DNA of 64,000 nucleotides from Perognathus longimembris pacificus (taxonomy: Eukaryota > Chordata > Mammalia > Rodentia > Heteromyidae). A model generated the notes under the pieces. That model was not told the DNA's origin, did not search any database, and saw nothing but the letters and a program-made list of their open reading frames with translations. Numbering within the stretch: position 1 is the first letter of the stretch; the number at the start of each line of letters is the position of its first letter. Below, one piece after another: positions 55,520 through 64,000 of the stretch. The stretch lies in assembly GCF_023159225.1 (NCBI RefSeq), contig NC_063171.1, forward strand, positions 9,349,886 through 9,413,885, in the 5' to 3' direction. The position numbers were made by a program, and so were the translations under genes.

Positions 55520-55790
55520 GAGCCATGAGCTCAGAGTTCATGCCTGTAATCCTAGCTATTCAGGAGGCTGAGATCTGAAGATCTGTGATTGAAGCCATCC
55601 CAGGCAGGAGAGTCCTTGAGACTATTACCACCAATTGACCACCACAAAGCTAGAATTGGAAGTGTTGTTCAAGTGGCAGGGTGTCATTCTAGGGCAAAAA
55701 AAGCTAAGGGACAGTTCCCAGGCCCTGAGTTCAAGCCACAGTACTGACACAAAATAATAAGAAAAAAGAATAAGAATAAGTAGAATAATA
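55520..55790 (+). repeat. B1/ID-like composite SINE
   Basis: 'TGAGCTCAGAGTTCATGCCTG', 'AGCTATTCAGGAGGCTGAGATCTG', linker 'CCACCAATTGACCACC', a diverged module 'TTGTTCAAGTGGCAGGGTG', 'CCAGGCCCTGAGTTCAAGCC', then an AAT/AAG-rich tail. Confidence 0.9.
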
Positions 55791-56515
55791 ATATTAAGAG
55801 AGACAAGGATCCAACTAAGTTATGTTTTCAAAGTCTGGAGAGCTGATGCAAGCAGAAGCTCACAGATTTCCCGGTGCTTCAAGATCAAGGCCTAATGTCA
55901 TTTGTCATATGGTTTGAATCATCTCTATCTTTGGATTTTAAGATGTAGGAGAAAAACAGAAATGTAACTCAGGGTAGTTACAAACTTTGTGATATGGCAG
56001 GCTTTTGCTTCTTTGTCACAGTTTAGATCCTTGCTCTAGGCACAGTGGAAATTTCATATTTGCCAAAGAAAGTCTGGCATCCCCAGCTGCTCATGCACTG
56101 GTTTCCAATCTCTCCCTTTTCTCTCAACGATGGCACTAACTCACTGGATGCTCCTTGTTGAAGTCACCATTTTAAATCCCCTGGAATTCACTGGTAATAG
56201 AAGTGCAAGTTGTGTGTGTATGTGTGTGTGTGCCTCTGTGTGTGTGTGCCTCTGTGTGTGTGTTTCTGTGTAGTACGTTGTGATCAGAACTAGATGATTC
56301 TCAGTGCAAAAATCAATTGAGAAAATAATATTTAGATAATGGGAGATACCACAGTATGTTATGCTAAGTAGCTGTCTTCAATAAAATTTTAATAATGACA
56401 CAATCAATGATCTGAGGGATATTTAAAAGTGTCACCAGAAAGTACAGATAGAAGAAAATATCTTCTTTTCAGTGTCATTTCCCAATGAAGAAATTTTAGA
56501 AATTACCAATGCTTT
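55791..56515. other. no gene; GT-rich microsatellite at 56206-56275
   Basis: (GT)n with a repeated 'GTGTGTGCCTCT' unit at 56206-56275. The remainder is anonymous. Confidence 0.5.
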
Positions 56516-56517
56516 AT

Positions 56518-56692
56518 TTTTTTTTCAGTCCCAGGGCTTGGACACTGTCCCTGAGCTTCTTTTGCTCTAGGCTAGCACTCTACCACTTGAGCCAAAGTGC
56601 CACTTTTTCTTTTCTGTTTCTGTAATACTGGGGAATCAAACCAGAGCTTCATGCATGCTAGGCAAGCACTCTACCACCACATTCCCAGTTGA
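56518..56692 (-). repeat. ID-headed composite SINE (minus, diverged)
   Basis: Minus copy: T run, 'CAGTCCCAGGGCTTGGACACTGTCC', 'CTCTAGGCTAGCACTCTACCACTTGAGCC', 'TACTGGGGAATCAAACC' (B-box changed) and 'AGGCAAGCACTCTACC'. Shortened internally relative to other copies. Confidence 0.85.
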
Positions 56693-57980
56693 AGAATATA
56701 CCATGTCTTAAATGTCCTCATTTTCACTTAGCTGTTTTTTTTTTATCACCAGTGTTATTGACAAAGGGGTGATTGGAGTGATTTACCATGAATTTTCTGT
56801 AGGACATAGCAGATTACCTTCCCACTCACAAATTTGAGTCCGTCCACATTTTCAGGATTTGACAATCTTATTACAGAAAAGGAAAAGAAGAGGAGAGTAA
56901 GGGAAAAGTGAAAGGGGGAAGGAAAAACAAGAACACAGAATCTACTTTATGTAGAGGTTATTTACCTGTGATACATGAAAAATAATTATATTTCCCAATG
57001 AAATTTCACAACTCATGCACAATTATGTATAGCACATGTGCTTGTGTTTCAGAGGAGACACACAGCTTCTCTCAGAGGTTCATAGAAAATAAGAATCACT
57101 AATTATAATTGCCATGGATTTTCCTTTATACCATTCAGAGTTTGTTTTCAGGTGAAGTATTCTATCTTCAGTCCTCTGTGGTATCCTAAGCAACCATCAT
57201 TTCTCTTCATGTTCTAAATTATTCAATGTAAATGGAGAATATTTCTTCACATTTCATAATTTGGGATTTTATTCTTGTCTGTCACTTTCACAAAAGCAAA
57301 AATCCACAGTTGCTCTCTCTTATTTCCAGAGCCAGTGGAACCACATGTTCCCACCCTAGTTGTTCTAGAAATCTTTCTTTTTCTCAGCTCTTACCTGTTT
57401 CTGAAGGTTTTTACAATATCCTCCTTTCATTTTACCTCTCAAATATCCTCCATGAATCCAGTTCAGAGGTATTCAAATGAATGCTATGTTCTATGGCAAT
57501 TTCCTGCTGGGACATTCTAGAAAACCTTTCTCTGGTTGTGTCCTGCCAATGTACATGGAATAATAACTTCAGGCTTATTTTAAAAAGATATTTGCTCCCA
57601 TAATTCACTTCAACTATAGAGGCAAAATACTATCTAGTGTACAGAGAATACTAAATGCATAGGGAAATTAATTGGCAGCTCCAGAGAGCTGTTTAGGCAT
57701 GACTGTATTTCATTTACTAAAGAAACATCTGGTATCCTGGGAGACTTGTTGAATCCCCTTGCCAATCATGTATTGATCACTACAATACTTCAAGACCACT
57801 CAAATCACCTACAATATGACAAAACTCACCAAATTTATACTTAATTATCATCCAGAGCCCCCTGGAAATTGCCTTATACTACACCTTGGGAGATAATTTG
57901 TCAACAACTAGTCCAGAAGGCAGGAGCTTATGATAAAATTCAAAGTTTCCATGGCAAAACTTTTAAAGAGCTTATAAAGA
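56693..57980. other. no gene or repeat recognised
   Basis: Anonymous sequence. Two overlapping plus-strand frames near 57232-57520 (81-82 codons) show no domain. Confidence 0.4.
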
Positions 57981-58238
57981 TTTCTTCTTCTTCTTCTTCT
58001 TCTCTTCTTCTTCTTCTTCTTCTTCTTCTTCTTCTTCTTCTTCTTCTTCTTCTTCTTCTTCTTCTTCTTTTTCTTCTTCCTCCTCCTCCTCCTCCTCCTC
58101 CTCCTCCTCCTCCCCCCTCCTCCTTCTCCTCCTCCTTCTCATCATCATCCCCCCTTCTCCTCATCCCCCCTCCTCCTTCTCCTCTGCCTCCTCCTCCTCC
58201 TCTGCCTCCTCCTCCTCCTCTGCCTCTTCCTCCTCCTG
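57981..58238. repeat. (TCT)n then (TCC)n compound triplet repeat
   Basis: About 90 bp of (TTC)n with one 2-bp slip, then (TCC)n and interrupted CTCCTC/CCCC blocks to 58238. The plus strand is pure pyrimidine apart from a few A/G. The 126-codon plus and 112-codon minus frames across it are low-complexity artefacts. Confidence 0.95.
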
Positions 58239-60270
58239 CTGAGAGCTGATAAAGTTTTGAAACACTTTCAAGAAACATGTACTGATGACTTAATTTTCTT
58301 TTTTTTGCTAATTAGGTTCATGTTTTCATTATTTTGTTAGAATAGAATATCAATCGGTTAGCTAATCAGCTAACATTGGCTGCTCAAAATACCCATAGAC
58401 ATGGCTAAATAACTGATCCTACTCATCACGGATAGCAAAGAAGTCACTTAAAAAGTATGTTCACTGGTGTCCAACTTCTAAGACTTTTAAGTGATTGTCT
58501 CTCAACTTTGCTTCAATTGAAAATGTAGTTGAAAGTGTTTTCATCATAAATATTTTTCTCAATTTACTGTTCTTTCTGTGAATTCAACATTTGGAACTCT
58601 GTAGGCTGGGTTTGGGAGAAGATAGTTATTCTGTTTGAGAAAAGATAGGCTCACATAGTCAGGACCAGTGGCAAAAAGTCTGAGCTTCATGTTAGTGAAA
58701 CAGCAAAGGACATGTAAAGTTTATCTATTCCATTCAGCAATGAAAACATTTTCCATTATTTCAAACTCAGAAAGTGAGTGGTAAAGCTGTAATACTAATT
58801 TTTACTGGGCCAGTGTTGTAGAAAATTTAAATGTGGATAAACTAGCTTTGCAATAGCTGGTCTCAATCTTGAATGATGCTAACACATGACTTGATGATTA
58901 TGAAAAATCAACATGCTATCAGCATGATGCATGGTGAGAAGCACAAAAGAAGAAATTTACCTCCTAGATTTCAAAGGAAGAAAGAGCCCAAGTAGTCAAA
59001 TAGGTCCCCCAAAGATCTACGGAACTGTACGATCAAGCACCCTTTGTTCCTGCTGCTCATTTGAAATCCAAACCTAATGAAACTCTGGAATCCTAACATC
59101 ACTGATAGTGTTTACAGCTTACCAACTTCAAGACAGATAAATGGTCCCATTAATGTTGGGCCATGATGTTTGTCGGAAGAATATGCGCCTGTATTTTAAA
59201 CTGTATTATCCAGCTAATCCCCAGGATAAAAATTGTTTACCTTCACAAATTCCAGGCTTCTGAGCTGAACTAACCAGGACAAGTTTAAAGGCAGGAGCTC
59301 AGAGCAGTATCCAGCCTTTGACAACTCTGATGCAGTCTGCAAGGTTAACTTAGTAAAAGCCAGGCTTCTTAGGTCTCTGCTCCTGTGATGAGTTCAATGT
59401 ACCCTCACTGTTTCCTAATACCTACAGACCCCAGAAAACCCCTTCAAGGGGGAAATTTTGATGAACAATAGTACAAAGTGTCTGGTGTTGGGTTAGCATT
59501 ACCAGTCATGGGTCTAAGGAATTGCTTAACAGCCCATAAAGGCCAGGAATGTTTCAAGAGGACAAGTGTCCTCCACCTTAGAAGGTCACTCTAGGCTCAA
59601 GGCCAAGTTAGTCTGCACAGAAAGGTCATCCCCTTTTGCTATCCCCTTGTTTCTTATTTGCTGGCCTTTACGTGTTGAGGTATTTCCTTGTCAGTAGGAA
59701 GGGGGAGACTTGTAGAGACAGAGGGAGTGACAAAGAACAGAGAAGTCTAACAAACCAACTCCTGTCTCTGCCATGATTCCACCAGTTTGTGCTGGCTTGG
59801 AAATCTTAAACTGAAAAACTACTCAGAGAATATGACAGCTACTTACTGCCATCTGCTGTGCTCTCTGTTGCAAGCAAGCATGGGGCCCTGCTCACCACAC
59901 TGGGGATGGAATGGCAAAAGGAACCAAGACCTGAACAGCTTTCTTATCACCCAGCAAGTCCCCTGGAAGTGAAGCTGTGGCTATTGGTTACAAAAACAGC
60001 CACCATCTCTGTCATAAATGGATCACAGCCATTTGTTTTAGGACTTAGTATATGCATTTGTTTCTTTGAATATGCTTAGATATAGCCACATATGCCTATA
60101 TAACTACGGATGAGGAACAAATCTCAGTTTTGCAAAATGACAACCAATAAAATATAAGATGTCTATTACTTAAACTTCTAATGAATCTTGGATCAAAATT
60201 GAATGTAAAGAATTACTGGAGTTTGAGATTCTAGAAGGCTGGAGGATGTACATATAAATATATACAACTT
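58239..60270. other. no gene; unresolved sequence, possible old LTR material near 59140-59720
   Basis: About 2 kb with no recognised gene. 59160-59720 is less AT-rich with 'AAGGGGGAAATTTTGATG' near 59450, vaguely like a polypurine tract, but termini, TATA and duplications are not found. Confidence 0.35.
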
Positions 60271-60274
60271 CTTT

Positions 60275-63200
60275 TTTATCAAATTTTTATTATCAAACTT
60301 ATGTACAGAGAGGATACAGTTTCATACATTAGGCATTGGATACATTTCTTGTACTGTTTGTTACCTTGTCCCTCATACCCCTCCCTCCTCCCCCTTTCCC
60401 TCCCCCCCGCCAGGTGCTCAGTTCACTTACACCAAACAGTTTTGCAAGTATTGCTTTTGTAGTTGTTTGTCTTTTTTACCATGTGTCTCTCAATTTTGGT
60501 ATTCCCTTTCAATTTCCTAGTTCCAATACCAGTATACACGGTTTCCAATATACTCAGATAAGATTACAGAGATAGTGAAGGTACAACAACAGGAAGGTGA
60601 TACAAGAACATCATCAATGCTAGAAGCTACAGATACACATGGGACATTGAAAGTAGTTACAAATGTGATATAACAATTGTTTCCATAACATGGAGTTCAT
60701 TTCACTTAGCATCATCTTATGCATTCATAAGGGTATAGCTATTGGGCTTTGTGATGCTCTGCTATGACTTGCCTAAACCTGTTCTAATTATTGCCAATAA
60801 GGGAGACGATAGAGTCCATATTTCTTAGGGTCTGGCTCACTTCACTTAGTATAATTTTTTCCAAGTCCTTCCATTTCCTTACAAATAGGGCAAGGTCATT
60901 TTTTGTGATAGAGACCTAAAATTCCATTGTGTATATGGACCACATTTTCCTGATCCATTCGTATACTGGGGGGCATCTGGGTTGGTTCCAGATTCTAGCT
61001 ATGACAAATTGCGCTGTGATGAACATTGTTGTGCTGGTGGCTTTACTGTGATTTTGTTTGTGGTCTTTTGGATAGATACCCAATGCGGCTGCTGGGTCAT
61101 AGGGGAGTTAAACATTTAGCCTTCTGAGGAATCTCCATACTGATTGCCAGAGTGGCTGAACAAGTTTACATTCCCACCAACAATGAAATAGGGTTCCCTT
61201 TTGGCCACAGCCCCTCCAACAATTGCTATTGATAGTTTTCTTGGTATATGACATTCTTACTGGGGTGAGATGGAATCTCAATGTTGTGTTGAATTGCATT
61301 TCTTTTATGGCCAGTGATGTAGAGCACTTTTTCATATGTCTCTTGGCCATTCTCATTTCCTCATCAGAGAAGACTCTTTGTAAGTCTTTAGCCCACTTGA
61401 TGAGGGGACCATTGGTTCTTTGCGGTTTTGTTTTGGAGAAAGATAATTTTATTTAGTTCTGCATATATTTTAGATATGAGGCCTTTGTACATTGAATGGC
61501 TGGTAAAGATCTTCTCCCAATCTGTAGGCTTTCTGGTTATCTTGCGAGCTATGTCCTTTGCCATGCAGAAGCTCTGCAGTTTGATGCAGTCCCATTTGTC
61601 CAACCTTTCTTTGATTTGTAGCCTTTCTGGGTCTTTGTTAAGGAAGTTCCATCCTGCACCAAGGAGCCCAAGTGTTGCTCCTACTACTTCCTTTAGTGTT
61701 TTCAGGGTGTCTCTTTTGATGTCGAGGTCTTTAATCCATTTGGAATTGATTTTGGTGCAGGGTTATATATAAGGATCTAGTTTTAGTTTGTTGCATGTGT
61801 TGAGCCAGTTTTGCGAGCACCACTTGTTAAAGAGGCTATCTTTCTTCCATACTATTGTTTTAGCTCCTTTATCAAAGATTAAGTAGGCATAGTTCTGTGG
61901 GTTCATTTCTGGGTCTTCAATTCTGTTCCATTGGTCTTCAGGCCTGTTCCGGTGCCAATACCAAGCTGTTTTATTACTATAGCTTTATAATACAGCTTGA
62001 AGTTGGGTATTGTAATTCCTCCAGCACTGTTCTTTCTGCTTAGGATTGTTTTTGCTATTCTAGGTCTTTTATTGTTCCATATGAATTTCTGGATTGCTTC
62101 CTCTATTTCATTAAAAAATGGTGTTGGGATATTAATGGGTATTGCATTGAATTTGTAGATAGCCTTTGGCAATATTGCCATTTTGATTATATTAATCCTC
62201 CCAATCCAGGAGCATGGGAGGTTTTTCCATTTCCTTAGTTCTGACTTAATTTCCTTTTTCAACCTTTAAAGTTCTCATCAAAGAGGACTTTCACTTCTTT
62301 GGTTAAGGTTATTCCTAGGTATTTTCTGTTTTTTGAAGCTATTGCAAAGGGCGTTGCTTTCCTGATATCAGCCTCAGTGTTTGGGTAGTTAGCATAGAGA
62401 AAGGCTGTTGATATTTGAGGGTTTATTTTATATCCTGCAACTTTGCCAAAGTTTTGGATCAGCTCTAGTAGCTTGGGGGTAGAGTCTATGGGATTCTTTA
62501 GGTATAGGATCATGTCATCTGCAAAGAGAGAAAGTTTAACTTCATCTTTTCCTATTTGGATCCCCTTTATATTTTCTTCTTGCCTAATTGCTCTGGCTAG
62601 GAATTCTAGTACTATGTTGAAGAGCAGGGGAGACAGTGGACATCCCTGCCGTGTTCCTGATTTTAAAGGGAATGGCTTTAGTTTTTCACCACTTAGAGTT
62701 ATGCTTGCTGTTGGTTTGTCATAAACTGCCTTGATTATATTCAGGAATGTTCCCTGGAATCCCAATTTTTCCAGGGCTTTGAGCATGAATGGGTGCTGGA
62801 TTTTATCGACCGCTTTTTCTGCATCCAGAGATAAAACCATGTGGTTCTTTACCTTGCTCCGGTTGATGTGGTGGATTACATTAATTGACTTGAGTATATT
62901 AAACCAACTTTGCATCCCTGGGATAAATCCAATTTGATCGTGCTGTATGATTTTTTTGATGACCTGTTGAAGTCGATTGGCCAGAATTTTGTTGAGAATT
63001 TTTGCGTCTATGTTCCTCAGGGAAATCGGACTATAGTCCTCATTCCATGATGAGTCCCTGCCTGGTTTTGGGATGAAGGTTATACTGGCTTCATAGAATG
63101 TGTCTGGTAGTGAACGTTCTCTTTCAATTTCATTGAAGAGTTTGAGAAATATTGGTGTGAGTTCTGTTTTGAAGGCCTTGTAGAATTCTGCAGTGAATCC

Positions 63201-63457
63201 GTCTGGACCTGGGCTTTTCTTGGATGGGAGATCATTTATTGCCGTTTCTATTTCAATACTGAATATGGGTGTGTTTAGAAGGTTTAAATCTTAGCGGTTG
63301 AGTTTGGGGATATGAATTTTTTTCTAGGAAATCATCTATTTCTTCCAAGTTCTTGAATTTGTTGGCATAAAGGTTTGCAAAATAGCCCCATATAATTTTC
63401 TGATTTTTGGTTAGTTCTGAGGTGATGTTACCTGTTTCATCTCTTATCTTGTTTAGT
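60275..63457 (-). mobile_element. L1-D (3' UTR and 3' two-thirds of ORF2), interrupted by L1-E
   Basis: The 3' end is at about 60275 (T-rich), with the G-rich purine tract complement at 60376-60410 and the ORF2 stop at 60784. The ORF2 region reads upstream on the minus strand to 63457, where the next L1 3' end starts abruptly in the counterpart of L1-B about 22080 ('CTTATCTTGTTTA'). It belongs to the L1-A/B lineage and is closest to L1-B by eye. The remaining 5' part should lie beyond the window. Confidence 0.94.
60784..63457 (-). pseudogene. L1-D ORF2 (reverse transcriptase part), broken
   Basis: Open pieces: 62259-62915 (218 aa) holds the RT core '[15 protein letters not shown]', '[20 protein letters not shown]' and intact '[12 protein letters not shown]'. 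61903-62262 holds '[23 protein letters not shown]'. 61388-61603 lies in the connecting region. 61108-61356 has the C-terminal cysteine motif ([18 protein letters not shown]). Several frameshifts separate them. The endonuclease half is not in the window. Confidence 0.93.
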
Positions 63458-64000
63458 TTTTTTAAAAGTTTTTATTATAAAACTGATGTACAGAGAGGAT
63501 ACAGTTTCATACGTTAGGCATTGGATACATTTCTTGTACTGTTTGTTACCTTGTCCCTCATACCCCCTCTCCCCTCCCCCTTTCCCCTCCTGAGGGGTTC
63601 AGTTCGCTTACACCATACAGTTTTGCAAGTATTGCTTTTGTTGTTTCTCTTAATTTACCCTTTGTCTCTCAATTTTCGTATTCCCTCTCAATTTCCTAAT
63701 TCTAGTACCAGTATACACGGTTTCCAATATACTCAGACAAGATTACAGAGATAATGTAGATACAATCCAAGAAGGTGATGTAAGAACATCATCAACAGTA
63801 TAAACTACAGATACACATGGGATGTTGAAAGTAGTTACAACTGTGATATAACAGTCATTTCCACAAAATGGAGGTCATTTCACTTAACATCATCTCATGT
63901 GATCATAAGGGTACTGCTATTGGGCTCTTGTGATCCTCTGCTGTGGTTTGCCTAATCCTGTGCTAATTATTCCCAATAAGGGAGACAATAGAGTCCATGT
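63458..64000 (-). mobile_element. L1-E 3' end, runs out of window
   Basis: Starts with a T-rich poly(A) complement (63458-63472), then the L1 3' UTR with G-rich purine tract complement (63558-63594) and 'CATACAGTTTTGCAAGTATTGC'. It ends just short of or at the ORF2 stop region ('CCCAATAAGGGAGACAATAG' near 63972). The target is 'CTTATCTTGTTTA' inside L1-D; the second duplication copy would be outside the window. Confidence 0.93.

Noticed and set aside
57869..58278. Poly-Ser/Leu/Pro and poly-Arg/Gly/Glu frames
   Set aside because: Translations of the TTC/TCC repeat; not genes.
59140..59720. LTR-like impression near a purine tract 'AAGGGGGAAATTTTG'
   Set aside because: No TG/CA termini, TATA/poly(A) order or target duplication found.
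1..64000. CRISPR array, operon or phage-like system
   Set aside because: The window is mammalian nuclear DNA. Repeats are dispersed or tandem satellites, with no regularly spaced repeat-spacer units and no prokaryotic gene organisation.

Overview
This window is intergenic or intronic DNA from a placental mammal, most likely a rodent of the superfamily Geomyoidea (kangaroo rats, pocket mice, gophers). I infer this from about twenty SINE copies of two composite kinds. One has a tRNA/ID-type head with the ID-like 'GGGCTGGGGATATGGCCTAG' start. The other has a 7SL/B1-like head. Both carry the same ID-like 3' module ('CTGTGGCTCAAGTGG...'). The rodent-group assignment rests on remembered consensus sequences, not on a database search. 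I see no intact cellular protein-coding gene, no rRNA, no true tRNA gene and no CRISPR array. The only recognisable cellular gene is a broken processed copy of DDX20 (Gemin3).

Layout. 1-14450: mostly old anonymous sequence with scattered SINE and LINE-1 (L1) fragments. It includes an inverted L1 (3636-4300), a small solo LTR with 5-bp target duplication (6266-6483), a DNA-transposon fossil (10795-10925), and a purine-rich tract ending in (GATA)n (12790-13312). 14451-33808: a three-level nested L1 stack, all on the minus strand. An outer 5'-truncated element (L1-A) is split twice, by a 7.5-kb nearly complete element (L1-B, 18899-26425) and by a 6.4-kb element of a different lineage (L1-C, 26817-33234). 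Target duplications and exact resumption of the outer element mark both insertions. 35660-39095: an L1 3' end beside the DDX20 retropseudogene. 40165-42580: a 5'-inverted L1 next to a very old L1. 43188-54600: a SINE-rich stretch with three LTR-type remnants: a retroviral-like 3' end inside a SINE, a minus-strand LTR near 47.8-48.3 kb, and a clean 429-bp solo LTR with 6-bp duplication. 57981-58238: a long TCT/TCC tract. 60275-64000: another minus-strand L1 (L1-D), interrupted in its reverse-transcriptase region by a further L1 (L1-E) that runs out of the window.

How it fits together. The L1 open reading frames (ORF1 coiled-coil/RRM chaperone; ORF2 endonuclease, reverse transcriptase, C-terminal cysteine motif) are all broken, so nothing here should be competent to move by itself. 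The SINEs and the DDX20 copy are the expected products of L1 machinery acting in trans: A-rich tails, and for several SINEs clear target duplications. No host regulatory unit can be read with confidence. Promoter-like elements visible here belong to transposons: L1 5' regions with YY1-type starts and LTR TATA/poly(A) signals.
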